A stretch of 35,687 nucleotides of DNA. Origin: Comamonadaceae bacterium. GTDB taxonomy: Bacteria > Pseudomonadota > Gammaproteobacteria > Burkholderiales > Burkholderiaceae_C. The DNA lies in assembly GCA_021299555.1 (NCBI GenBank), contig JAJTGH010000008.1:1-35687 (forward strand), written 5' to 3'. Below the pieces are notes generated by a model, which worked only from the letters and a program-made list of their open reading frames with translations, searched no databases and was not told the DNA's origin. How positions within the stretch are numbered: the stretch's first letter is position 1; the number at the start of each line of letters is the position of its first letter. Below are positions 24,625-32,578 of this stretch, in pieces. A program made the position numbers and the translations under genes.

Positions 24625-24735
24625 AAGGCTCACCCACGCTCGCCCTGTGGGGGCAGGCACTGTGGCGGTGAGGGCGCTGCTGCAGGAGGGATCCGCTGCA
24701 ACAGGGATTCGCGGCGACAACCCGGCGATGGGGCT

Positions 24736-26145
24736 TTAGTCGTCCCAGCGCGTGTGGAATTTGCCCGGACGGTCCACCCGCTGGTAGGTGTGCGCACCAA
24801 AGTAGTCGCGCTGCGCTTGAAGCAGGTTGGCTGGCAGACGGGCCGAGCGGTAGGCGTCGTAGTAGGCCAATGAGCTCATGAAGGCCGGTGCGGCCACGCC
24901 GCGCAGAGCGCCCAGAGCAACCACTTCGCGCAGGTCCTGTTGAATGCCGGACATGCGACGGGCCAGATCCGGATCGATCAGCAGGTTGCTCAGATCGGGC
25001 TGGCGCTCGTAGGCACGGCGTATGTCTTGAAGCAGACGTGCGCGGATGATGCAGCCGGCGCGCCAGACCGAGGCCACGCTGGCCATGGGCAGTTGCCAGC
25101 CGTATTCCTGGTCGGCTGCGCGCAGCATGGCAAAGCCTTGGGCGTAGGCGCAGATTTTGGCCGCCAGCACAGCGCCGCGGATTTTTTCAAGGGTGCTCTG
25201 ACGATCAAGGGGCGGCTGCAATTGCGCGCCGGGCACGATGTGTGAGGCGGCCACGCGCTCGGGCTGCAGGGCGCTCATGGTGCGAGCAAACACCGCAGTG
25301 GCAATCGTCGGGGCGCATACGCCCAGATCCAAGGCCGCCTGGCTGGCCCACTTGCCGGTGCCTTTCTGCTCGGCCGTATCGAGGATCATGTCGACCAAAG
25401 CCTGACCGGTGTCCGGGTCGTTGCGGGCCAGGATGTCGGCGGTGATGCCGATCAGGTAGCTGTTGAGTTCGCCCTCGTTCCATTGGCGCAGGACCTCGCT
25501 CATTTCGGCCGGCCGCATGCCCAGGGCCTGGTGCATCAGCCAGTAGGCATCGCAGATGGTCTGCATGTCGGCGTATTCGATGCCGTTGTGCACCATCTTG
25601 ACGAAATGGCCTGCTCCGTCGGGCCCCATCCACAGGCAGCAAGGCTGGCCATCGTCTGCCCGCGCTGCAATGGCCTGTAGCAGGGGTTCGATCAGGGGCC
25701 ATGCAGATGGGTCACCGCCGGGCATGAGCGCGGGTCCGCGCAATGCACCTTCCTGGCCACCGCTGATGCCCGCTCCCACGTAAAGGATACGGTGCTGCTG
25801 TAGGCTCTTCAAGCGCCGCTGTGTATCCGTAAAGAGGGTATTGCCGCCGTCGATCACGACGTCGCCGGCCTGCAGCAGGGGTCTCAATGCCTCCAAGACC
25901 GTATCAACGGCCTGACCCGCCGGTACCATCAGCAAGATGCGGCGGGGGATTTTGAGATCGGCCACCAAAGCGTTCAGGCTCGAGGCGGTTGCCGCTCTCA
26001 GGCCGACGGTGCGCTGCTCAAAGCTCAGCCGTTTGGCGGCATCGGTATCAAAGCCACAGACACCAAAGCCATGGCGGGCGAAGTTGATCGCCAGGTTTTC
26101 ACCCATCACGCCCAGACCGACCAGGGCGATGTCTTTGTCCTGCAT
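24736..26145 (-). CDS. gnd: 6-phosphogluconate dehydrogenase (decarboxylating), probably NAD-preferring
   Basis: A 469-residue enzyme oxidising 6-phosphogluconate to ribulose 5-phosphate and CO2. It aligns over the full length with long-form Gnd: GLGVMGENLA (10-19), DGGNTLF, SGGQEGALRGPALMPGG, K183-MVHNGIE190, KGTGKW, FRAGCIIRA-like WRAGCIIRA, and C-terminal QRDYFGAHTYQR. K183 and E190 take exactly the E. coli numbering if the start is ATG 26145. An upstream GTG 26190 overlapping the SDR stop is the alternative and would add 15 residues. Residues after beta-2 read GFDTD instead of the NR(S/T) of NADP-specific enzymes, so D33 suggests NAD preference. It is the last gene of the idonate/gluconate operon, downstream of gluconokinase in the pathway. 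Confidence 0.92.
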   Translation of the reverse strand: MQDKDIALVGLGVMGENLAINFARHGFGVCGFDTDAAKRLSFEQRTVGLRAATASSLNALVADLKIPRRILLMVPAGQAVDTVLEALRPLLQAGDVVIDGGNTLFTDTQRRLKSLQQHRILYVGAGISGGQEGALRGPALMPGGDPSAWPLIEPLLQAIAARADDGQPCCLWMGPDGAGHFVKMVHNGIEYADMQTICDAYWLMHQALGMRPAEMSEVLRQWNEGELNSYLIGITADILARNDPDTGQALVDMILDTAEQKGTGKWASQAALDLGVCAPTIATAVFARTMSALQPERVAASHIVPGAQLQPPLDRQSTLEKIRGAVLAAKICAYAQGFAMLRAADQEYGWQLPMASVASVWRAGCIIRARLLQDIRRAYERQPDLSNLLIDPDLARRMSGIQQDLREVVALGALRGVAAPAFMSSLAYYDAYRSARLPANLLQAQRDYFGAHTYQRVDRPGKFHTRWDD

Positions 26146-26182
26146 GCAGACTGGGTCGGTGGACGTGGCTGCGATCTGACCT

Positions 26183-26932
26183 TCAGCCACGGCCCACGTA
26201 GGGCATGTTGGTGGCCATCACCGTGGTGAACAGGATATTGGCCGAGAGCGGCAGGCGGGCCATCGTCATGAGCGTTTCGACCACGGCCGACATGTCCATG
26301 CGCGGTTCGGCCTTGATGGTGCCGTCGGCCTGGGGAACACCCTTGGCCATGCGCTCGGTCATGTCCGAGGCCACGTTGCCGATATCGATCTGACCGACCG
26401 CAATGCCAAAGGCCCGTCCATCGAGCGATGCAGCGCGGGTCAGACCCGAGATGGCGTGTTTGGTGGCGGTGTAGGCGATCGAGCCGTAACGCGGCACATG
26501 CGCGGAAATCGAGCCGTTGTTGATGATGCGGCCTCCCTGCGGACTTTGCGTTTGCATGACCTTGAAAGCGTGCGACAGGCAGTAAAACGCGCCATTGAGG
26601 TTGACATCGACCATGCGCCGCCAGTCGTCGCCGCTGACATCGCCGGGCAGGGTGGTGGGCATCGAAATGCCGGCGTTGTTGAACAGCAGATCCAAGCGGC
26701 CAAAGCGCTCGCGCACCTGTTCGAACAGGGCCTTGACCTGGCCCTCGTCGGAGACGTCTGCGGGCATGGCCACGCCGTGGGCGGCCTTGTCTCCCGCTTT
26801 CGCAAGGGTTTCACGCAGCGCATCGACACGACGCCCGACCAGGGCCACATGCCAGCCGTCTTGCAAAAGTGCGAGGGCGCAGGCCTGGCCGATGCCGGAG
26901 CTGGCGCCTGTGACAAGAGCAATTTTTCTCAC
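26183..26932 (-). CDS. SDR-family oxidoreductase of the idonate/gluconate operon
   Basis: A 249-residue short-chain dehydrogenase with TGASSGIG (8-15), GRR after beta-2 (suggesting NADP), NNAG, and NGSISAHVP followed by YTATK as the catalytic Ser/Tyr/Lys set. GTG 26932 is preferred: it has AAGGA with 7-base spacing and avoids running into the alcohol dehydrogenase gene, unlike the frame extended to 26986. It ends just before gnd and may overlap it. No substrate is evident; a ketogluconate or related keto-acid reductase would fit the operon, as a second activity beside IdnO. Confidence 0.82.
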   Translation of the reverse strand: MRKIALVTGASSGIGQACALALLQDGWHVALVGRRVDALRETLAKAGDKAAHGVAMPADVSDEGQVKALFEQVRERFGRLDLLFNNAGISMPTTLPGDVSGDDWRRMVDVNLNGAFYCLSHAFKVMQTQSPQGGRIINNGSISAHVPRYGSIAYTATKHAISGLTRAASLDGRAFGIAVGQIDIGNVASDMTERMAKGVPQADGTIKAEPRMDMSAVVETLMTMARLPLSANILFTTVMATNMPYVGRG

Positions 26933-26966
26933 AGTCGATCCTTGAATCAAAAAAGAGGGAAAAGCC

Positions 26967-28013
26967 TCAGGCGGCTTCTGGTGCAAACTGGATCTGCACC
27001 TTGAGCGATTGGCTCTTGTCGGCCGCCAATTTGAAAGCCTCGATGGCCTGGTCCATGGGCAGCACGCGGGTGATCACCGGCTTGCCGTTGATCAGGCCTT
27101 CATTGAGAAAACGCACCGCTGTTGCAAATTCGGCATGGAAGCGGAAGGTGCCCCGCATGTCCACCTCTTTGGCCACCAGCTGTGTCATCGGCAGGCTGAT
27201 GTCGCCGCCCATCCCCACAGTCACCAGCACACCCCGGGGGCGGATCAGGTCCAGTGCGGTGCGCAGCGCAGCCTGACTGCCCGAGGCCTCGAAGACCGCA
27301 TCGAACTGACCTTTTTCGGCTTTGTAGATTTCGAGCCGTTCGGCCTGTGTGCTCAGGTCTATGGTCTCGTCGGCACCCATCTCGCGGGCGCAGTTCAGCG
27401 GCAGGCTGGCGATGTCACAGGCCACGATCCGACCGGCGCCAGCGCGTCGCAAAGCGCCGATGAGGAGCAAGCCAATCGGGCCGCAGCCGGTGACCAGGAC
27501 TTGCTGCCCCAGCACGCTGCCGGCGCGGCTGATCGCATGCAGGCCAACCGACAGGGGCTCGGCCAGCGCCGCTTCGGACAGGCTCAGGTGGGCGGCAATC
27601 GGGTGGGCTTGGTAGCGCTCGATGATGATCTGTTCGCTAAATGCGCCCTGAATGTGGGGAAAGGGCATGGCGCTGCCATAAAAGCGCATGTTCAAGCAGT
27701 GGTTGTGCTGGCCCGCTTGACAGAAACGGCAGTGACCGCAGGGTCGAGAGGGTGAAATGGCGATGCGCTGACCGCGCTCGAAGCCACTGACCTGGGACCC
27801 CCACCCATCGACGATGCCGGAGACTTCGTGACCTAGGGCCATGGGTTGCTTGATGCGCACCGATCCGAAGCCTCCGTGCTGATAGTAGTGCAGGTCCGAA
27901 CCGCAGATTCCACCAAAGGCGACCTTGACACGCAACTGTTGGTCTCCCAGGGGCGGCAGTTCGGTGGTTTCAAGGCGAAGGTCCTGGGCGCAGTGGCAAA
28001 CGACTGATTTCAT
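26967..28013 (-). CDS. idnD: L-idonate 5-dehydrogenase (zinc alcohol dehydrogenase family)
   Basis: A 348-residue medium-chain, zinc-dependent dehydrogenase predicted to oxidise L-idonate to 5-keto-D-gluconate. Catalytic zinc ligands are C37 (GGICGSDLHYY), H62 and E63 (LGHEVSG); the structural zinc site is C92/C95/C98/C106. The coenzyme loop is TGCGPIG. GGICGSDLHYYQHGG plus PMALGHE closely resembles E. coli IdnD. It lies 30 bases after idnO and 34 before the SDR gene. The partner enzyme gene (idnO) directly upstream strengthens the assignment. Sorbitol- or other polyol dehydrogenase activity is less likely. Confidence 0.88.
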   Translation of the reverse strand: MKSVVCHCAQDLRLETTELPPLGDQQLRVKVAFGGICGSDLHYYQHGGFGSVRIKQPMALGHEVSGIVDGWGSQVSGFERGQRIAISPSRPCGHCRFCQAGQHNHCLNMRFYGSAMPFPHIQGAFSEQIIIERYQAHPIAAHLSLSEAALAEPLSVGLHAISRAGSVLGQQVLVTGCGPIGLLLIGALRRAGAGRIVACDIASLPLNCAREMGADETIDLSTQAERLEIYKAEKGQFDAVFEASGSQAALRTALDLIRPRGVLVTVGMGGDISLPMTQLVAKEVDMRGTFRFHAEFATAVRFLNEGLINGKPVITRVLPMDQAIEAFKLAADKSQSLKVQIQFAPEAA

Positions 28014-28043
28014 GGCGGGGTCTCAACGTAATGAGGATGCAGT

Positions 28044-28811
28044 TTAAAGCGTGGCGGTGACACCGCCGTCGACGTAAAGAATGTGGCCATTGACGAAGCG
28101 CGAGGCATCGCTGGCCAGGAACACGGCCGCGCCGCCGAGATCTTGCACGTCGCCCCATCGCCGGCTTGGCGTGCGGCCCACCAGCCAGGCGCTGAATGCG
28201 GGGTCGTCGACCAGTTTTTGATTGAGTTCGGTTTTGAAATAGCCAGGTCCAATGCCGTTGACGTTGATGCCATGGGGACCCCAGTCGATGGCCATGCCTT
28301 TGGTGAACATTTTCACGGCACCTTTGGTGGCCGTGTAGGGGGCGATGCCCGGCCGGCCCAATTCACTCTGGACGGAGCAGATGTTGATGATCTTGCCCCG
28401 GCCACGGGGAATCATTTTCCTGGCCACCGCCTGACCGACAAAGTAGACGCTGTCCAGATTGGTCTTCATGATCATTCGCCAGTCGCTGTCCGCGTAGTCT
28501 TGCAGGGGACCTCGGATTTGCATGCCGGCGTTGTTGACCAAGATATCGATCGGGCCCTGGGCTTCGATCTGATCGACCGCTTCGCGCACGCTGTCAGGCT
28601 CGGTCACATCGAAGACCTGGGCGCTGGCCGACAGCCCCTGTGCTTGCAGGGCTTGCATGGCTTGATCGACCTTGCTGGCCGTGCGGCCGTTGATGATGAC
28701 ATGGGCTCCAGCCTGGCCCAAAGCCTGCGCCACGGCCAGCCCGATGCCCGCTGAGGAGCCGGTGATCAGGGCACGCCGGCCCGAGAGATTGAAAGAGTCA
28801 AGAACGTTCAT
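28044..28811 (-). CDS. idnO: Gluconate 5-dehydrogenase (5-keto-D-gluconate reductase), SDR family
   Basis: A 255-residue short-chain dehydrogenase reducing 5-keto-D-gluconate to D-gluconate, the second step of L-idonate catabolism. It has TGSSAGIG (17-24), NGR after beta-2 favouring NADP(H), NNAG (93-96), S146, and Y159-TAT-K163. The strings KIINICSVQSELGR and GIGPGYFKTELN are near-diagnostic for the IdnO/Ga5DH branch. The start ATG 28811 overlaps the dctM stop as ATGA, linking uptake to metabolism. It is followed by idnD. Confidence 0.9.
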   Translation of the reverse strand: MNVLDSFNLSGRRALITGSSAGIGLAVAQALGQAGAHVIINGRTASKVDQAMQALQAQGLSASAQVFDVTEPDSVREAVDQIEAQGPIDILVNNAGMQIRGPLQDYADSDWRMIMKTNLDSVYFVGQAVARKMIPRGRGKIINICSVQSELGRPGIAPYTATKGAVKMFTKGMAIDWGPHGINVNGIGPGYFKTELNQKLVDDPAFSAWLVGRTPSRRWGDVQDLGGAAVFLASDASRFVNGHILYVDGGVTATL

Positions 28812-30091
28812 CGGGCAAGCAGGAATTTAAGGGGGACCATGACCAGACTGGGGAAGGCAATGAGCAGGCCCATCACCACCACCTGCGACATGAGAAAGGG
28901 CATGACGCCACGAATGACGTCGTGCATGGGGATGCGCCCCACGCCGCAGACGACGTTCAAAACGGTGCCCACTGGTGGCGTCAACAGCCCAATGGCGTTG
29001 TTGATGATGAACAGGACGCCGAAGTAGACCGGATCGATGCCCGCCTCGCGCACCAGGGGCATCAACACCGGGGTGAGGATGAGTACGGTCGGCGCGAAGT
29101 CCAGCGCCGTGCCCACCACCATCACCAAGAGCATGAGCATGACCAGCAGCAAGGTGGGGTTGTCTATGAATGGGCGCAGGATTTCGACGATCTGCCGTGG
29201 AATATTGGCCACGGTGATCAGCCAGGCGCTCACCAGTGCGGCGGCAACCAGGAACATGACCACGGAGGATGTTTTGGCCGCAGCCAAGATGATGCCGTAG
29301 AGCTGGCGGACCTTGATCTCACGGTAGATGAACAGGCCCACCAGGAGCGAATAGACGACCGCTACCACCGCCGCTTCGGTGGGCGTGAAGATGCCCATCT
29401 TCATGCCGCCGATGATCACGATGGCCAGGAGGTAAGACCAGAAGGCGTTGGCGGTGACCCGCAGGCGCTTGATCAAGGGCACGCGTTCGCTCACGCGCAC
29501 CTGATCTTTGCGGGCCACAATGGCCCAGGTCACGACCAGTGCCAAGCCCATCAGGATGCCCGGGAAAATCCCCGCCATGAACAGCTTGGAAATCGACACG
29601 CCGCCGATCACGCCAAACAAAATGAAACCGATGGACGGCGGGATGACCGGTGCGATGATGCCGCCGGCAGCGATCAGGCCGGCCGAGCGGTCCATGCGGT
29701 ATCCGGCGTCGCGCATCATGGGCATCAGAACGGCGGCCAGAGCCGCCGTGTCGGCAACCGCCGAGCCCGACAGGCTGGCCATGACGATGGCCGCAAACAC
29801 CGCCACATAGCCCAGGCCGCCCCGGAAATGACCCACCCAGACCATGGCCGATTCGACGATGCGCCGGCTCATGCCGCCGGCATTCATCAACTCGCCAGCC
29901 AGCATGAAAAACGGCACGGCCATCAGCGGGAAGTTGTCGGCGCCGCTGATGAGGTTTTGCGAGACGATCTGGGTGTCAAAGTTGTCCAGGTGCAGCATCA
30001 GCGCCACGCCCGAGACGATGAGTGAAAAAGCCAGCGGCATGCCCAGGGCCATGGCACCGAGCAGAGAAACGATGAAGACCAGAACCGTCAT
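28808..30091 (-). CDS. dctM: TRAP transporter large permease subunit DctM (system 3)
   Basis: A 427-residue polytopic permease with GADNFPLMAVPFFMLAGELMN, VMASLSGSAVADTAALA, APVIPPSIGFILFG, GIFTPTEAAVVAVVYS and NNAIGLLTPPVGTVLNV. Nearly every signature is shared with the system 2 DctM, showing a close paralogue pair. Start ATG 30091 overlaps the dctQ stop as ATGA; the frame extended to 30208 lies within dctQ and is rejected. Its stop overlaps the idnO start. The operon context predicts import of L-idonate, 5-ketogluconate, 2-ketogluconate or gluconate. Confidence 0.94.
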   Translation of the reverse strand: MTVLVFIVSLLGAMALGMPLAFSLIVSGVALMLHLDNFDTQIVSQNLISGADNFPLMAVPFFMLAGELMNAGGMSRRIVESAMVWVGHFRGGLGYVAVFAAIVMASLSGSAVADTAALAAVLMPMMRDAGYRMDRSAGLIAAGGIIAPVIPPSIGFILFGVIGGVSISKLFMAGIFPGILMGLALVVTWAIVARKDQVRVSERVPLIKRLRVTANAFWSYLLAIVIIGGMKMGIFTPTEAAVVAVVYSLLVGLFIYREIKVRQLYGIILAAAKTSSVVMFLVAAALVSAWLITVANIPRQIVEILRPFIDNPTLLLVMLMLLVMVVGTALDFAPTVLILTPVLMPLVREAGIDPVYFGVLFIINNAIGLLTPPVGTVLNVVCGVGRIPMHDVIRGVMPFLMSQVVVMGLLIAFPSLVMVPLKFLLAR

Positions 30092-30627
30092 TTTTTTGCG
30101 CCTGTGGCCTGCATGATGGCCGTCTCTTCGGAGTCCTGGATCTGGATGAGGTCCGATTCGCGGAACTGTCCGCGGGCAAGGTTCACCAGTTTGCCCAGGA
30201 TCATGCATCCCATGGCCAAGCTGGTGATGTAGCCAATCCCATAGACCCAGCTCATGGGAATTTCAGTGACCGCCGAGCGGGTGGTGGCGTTGATGCCGTG
30301 CTGCTTGAAGGTGCCGTAGAACATGAGCGCGCAGCAGCCAAGCATCAGCACGTTGGAAATGGCAAAAGCCACCTTCTTGCCGCGCAGGCTGAGCTTGCGC
30401 ACCACGGTGTCGAGCCCGAGGTGGGCGTTTTCACGCATGGTGACGATGGCACCTAAAAACGTGATCCAGATGAACAGGTAGCGCGAGAGCTCTTCGGAGC
30501 TGATGATGCCGTCGTTGAAGCCATAGCGCAGCACGACGTTGCCAAACACCATGATCACCATGGTCGAGAGCATGATCACCAAAGTCAATTCGGCGAGCTT
30601 GAAAAACAGATCGTTGAGCTTTTTCAT
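30088..30627 (-). CDS. dctQ: TRAP transporter small permease subunit DctQ (system 3)
   Basis: A 179-residue four-helix small permease subunit. Signatures are VFGNVVLRYGFNDGIISSEELSRYLFIWITFLG and MRENAHLGLDTVV, like system 2 DctQ. ATG 30627 lies only 12 bases downstream of a terminator U-tract and has no clear Shine-Dalgarno, so the permease is probably made at a lower level than the upstream binding protein. The stop overlaps dctM. Confidence 0.93.
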   Translation of the reverse strand: MKKLNDLFFKLAELTLVIMLSTMVIMVFGNVVLRYGFNDGIISSEELSRYLFIWITFLGAIVTMRENAHLGLDTVVRKLSLRGKKVAFAISNVLMLGCCALMFYGTFKQHGINATTRSAVTEIPMSWVYGIGYITSLAMGCMILGKLVNLARGQFRESDLIQIQDSEETAIMQATGAKK

Positions 30628-30639
30628 GAGCCAGGCATC

Positions 30640-30665
30640 AAAAAAGCCCCCTCGGGTGAGGGGGC
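30640..30665 (-). terminator. Rho-independent terminator between dctP and dctQ (system 3)
   Basis: On the minus strand GCCCCCTC, loop ACCC and GAGGGGGC form an 8-bp GC stem followed directly by six T (complement of 30640-30645). It sits inside the operon after dctP, so partial termination would give excess binding protein over permease. Confidence 0.88.
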
Positions 30666-30681
30666 GTTTGACTCTATTGCA

Positions 30682-31656
30682 TCACTTGGTCTCTTCGATG
30701 GCCTTAAGCAGGGCCGGACCATTCTTTTCACCGAAGGTTTTGGCGATTTCGGCCGAGACGATCCTCTGGAATGGTGCCATGTCGACGTTCTCGATGACTT
30801 GCATGCCCGACTTCTTCAGGTCGGCCACGACCTTGCCAGCGTTCTGCGCGTTCAGATTGCGCTGATAGGTGGCCGCCTCGCGCGCTGCATCAACCATGAT
30901 CTTTTGGTAGTTGGCCGGCAGGCTGTCGAATTTGGCCTTGTTCATGGCCACCACCAGCGGCGAGTAGACGTGGTTGCTCACGGTCAGGTGCTTTTGCACC
31001 TCGTAGAACTTGGACGACCAGGTCACGTTGATCGGGTGCTCCTGCGCGTCAAAAGTGCCGGTCTCCAGGGCGGTGTAGAGCTCGGCGATCGGCATGGGCG
31101 AAGGATTCATGCCCAGCAGCCTGAAGGCCTGAATGTGATAAGGGTTGGGCGTGGAGCGGATTTTCAGTCCCTTGAGGTCGTCGGGCTTGGTGACCGGGCG
31201 CTTGTTGTTGGTGAAGGCGCGCCAGCCGTTTTCCCAGTAAGCCAGACCCTTGAGGCCGTGCGGGGCCAGTTCATTGAGCACGCCGGTGCCCACTGCGCCG
31301 TCGAGTACGTTATAGGCGTGCTGCGCGCTGCGAAACACAAATGGCAGTTCCATGGCGGCCGTGTTGGGCACGATGCCGTTGAAATTGGAGGCGCCGCTGG
31401 AGACGATGTCGATCGTACCGCCGCGGGTGCCGTTGATCATTGCCGCGTCGTTGCCCAGCTGGTTGGCCGGGAAGACCGTGATTTCAACCTCACCGTTGGT
31501 GCGCTGCTTGACCAGCTCGGCCAATTTCATGGCTGCTGCGTGCTGACCGTCTGTGGTGTTGACTGCGTGGCCCATTTTCAAGTTGAACTTGGCGGCCATG
31601 GCCGTTGAGCCGACGGCGGTCATCAGGCAGGCGAGAAGGATGCGGGAAAGTTTCAT
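30682..31656 (-). CDS. dctP: TRAP transporter periplasmic substrate-binding protein DctP (system 3)
   Basis: A 324-residue periplasmic receptor with a signal peptide (MKLSRILLAC..., cleavage near AMAA), then KMGHAVNTTDGQH, EITVFPANQLGND, binding-Arg segment GLKIRSTPNPYHIQ, and the conserved ELYTALETGTFDAQEHP motif. Start ATG 31656 with AGGAG at 7-base spacing is preferred over the frame extended to 31689. It follows the small barrel-protein gene by 29 bases and precedes the internal terminator. The ligand is predicted to be L-idonate or a ketogluconate from operon context. Confidence 0.94.
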   Translation of the reverse strand: MKLSRILLACLMTAVGSTAMAAKFNLKMGHAVNTTDGQHAAAMKLAELVKQRTNGEVEITVFPANQLGNDAAMINGTRGGTIDIVSSGASNFNGIVPNTAAMELPFVFRSAQHAYNVLDGAVGTGVLNELAPHGLKGLAYWENGWRAFTNNKRPVTKPDDLKGLKIRSTPNPYHIQAFRLLGMNPSPMPIAELYTALETGTFDAQEHPINVTWSSKFYEVQKHLTVSNHVYSPLVVAMNKAKFDSLPANYQKIMVDAAREAATYQRNLNAQNAGKVVADLKKSGMQVIENVDMAPFQRIVSAEIAKTFGEKNGPALLKAIEETK

Positions 31657-31685
31657 GGTTGGTCTCCTGGTTTGAAGGTTAAGGG

Positions 31686-32024
31686 TCAATCGGTGGGCAG
31701 TGCATATTCGTCTGCACTGAAGACGGTGTGAAACACGGTGCCATCAAACATGGCAATGAGTTCTTTGGAAACTTCGCGGCTCTTGTGGCGAACCTCGGAA
31801 GCCAGCGCCACCTCAATGGATTCGCGCGTAGGGTAGCGGACCGACAGCACCATGCCAAAGTGGGGCTGGTTTACGTCGCTCTCGACCTGCCTGAGCACAC
31901 GCACCTCCTGTGCGCCCGGAAAGCGGGTCCACAGAGGCACCAGCTTTTCGCGGATGTACTGGTTAAACGCTTGCTCCTGGCCTGGCTTGACCTGACCCTG
32001 AAAAAATGCACAGCGGATGAACAT
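31686..32024 (-). CDS. Small dimeric alpha/beta-barrel-like protein of unknown function
   Basis: A 112-residue protein starting MFIRCAFF, with the beta-alpha-beta pattern of ferredoxin-like, dimeric alpha/beta-barrel proteins (Dabb/ABM/mutarotase-like): an opening beta-strand, helix GQEQAFNQYIREKLVPLW, strands around VRVLRQVE and FGMVLSVRYP, then a C-terminal helix. ATG 32024 has AAGGA upstream; longer in-frame starts lack one. It lies between gluconokinase and dctP, 16 and 29 bases away. No catalytic motif is recognised; a sugar mutarotase-like or ligand-binding role is only a guess. Confidence 0.75.
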   Translation of the reverse strand: MFIRCAFFQGQVKPGQEQAFNQYIREKLVPLWTRFPGAQEVRVLRQVESDVNQPHFGMVLSVRYPTRESIEVALASEVRHKSREVSKELIAMFDGTVFHTVFSADEYALPTD

Positions 32025-32040
32025 GGGCGTCCTTGGTTGA

Positions 32041-32577
32041 TCAAATGTCTGTGGGCAACGTACGCAGCGCCAGCAGGGCACTGACCGCCGTCTCCACCAG
32101 GCGGCTGACCGGGTCTGTGATGGGCAGTGTGATCACGTCGACTTCTTCAGTGGTGGGGCGTTCGAGCGTGCGAAACTGGCTCTCGAGCATCTGTGGCTGC
32201 ATGTAGTGGCCCGAGCGCCGCGCCATGCGCTGACTGATCAGTTCGAAGTCGCCGTCGAGAAAAATAAAATGCAAGTCACCGGCCTTTGCGCGGATGCGGT
32301 CGCGGTAGATCCGGCGAAGCGCAGAGCAGGCCACCACCTGGCCGGGTGCGCTGCCATGGGCCAGATGGTCGCCGATGCGATCGAGCCAGGGCCAGCGGTC
32401 GGCATCTTGCAAAGCAATGCCGGCGCGCATTTTGGCCACGCTCTCGGGCAGGTGCAGGTCATCGCCGTCCAGTACCTCAAGGCCCAGACGCTGGCCCAAA
32501 GCCGCGCTCAGCGTGGACTTGCCGCTGCCTGACACGCCCATCACGACCAAGCGCAGTGAGGCGTTCAGTTCGGTCAT
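32041..32577 (-). CDS. gntK: Gluconokinase (GntK/IdnK family)
   Basis: A 178-residue P-loop kinase phosphorylating D-gluconate to 6-phosphogluconate. It has GVSGSGKST (14-22), DGDDLHLPESVAKMRAG and LQDADRWPWL (the family's substrate/lid region), CSALRRIYRDRIR, and RSGHYMQPQMLESQF. Size matches E. coli GntK (175) and IdnK (187). ATG 32577 starts one base after the upstream stop; ATG 32589, overlapping that gene, is a possible alternative. It links IdnO product to Gnd in the same operon. Confidence 0.92.
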   Translation of the reverse strand: MTELNASLRLVVMGVSGSGKSTLSAALGQRLGLEVLDGDDLHLPESVAKMRAGIALQDADRWPWLDRIGDHLAHGSAPGQVVACSALRRIYRDRIRAKAGDLHFIFLDGDFELISQRMARRSGHYMQPQMLESQFRTLERPTTEEVDVITLPITDPVSRLVETAVSALLALRTLPTDI

Positions 32578-32578
32578 G

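Noticed and set aside
23179-24720. A 513-codon minus-strand frame opposite the third enolase-superfamily gene
   Set aside because: It crosses the palindromic intergenic element and is antisense to a protein with intact catalytic motifs.
24625-24735. Possible terminator between the converging dehydratase and gnd genes
   Set aside because: Only short stems (GCCC/GGGC, CTCACC/GGTGAG) and no U-tract; imperfect GGGAT-CGC repeats are too short to call.
28922-30025. A 367-codon plus-strand frame opposite dctM (system 3)
   Set aside because: Low-complexity composition, antisense to a well-supported permease, and no ribosome-binding site or family motif.
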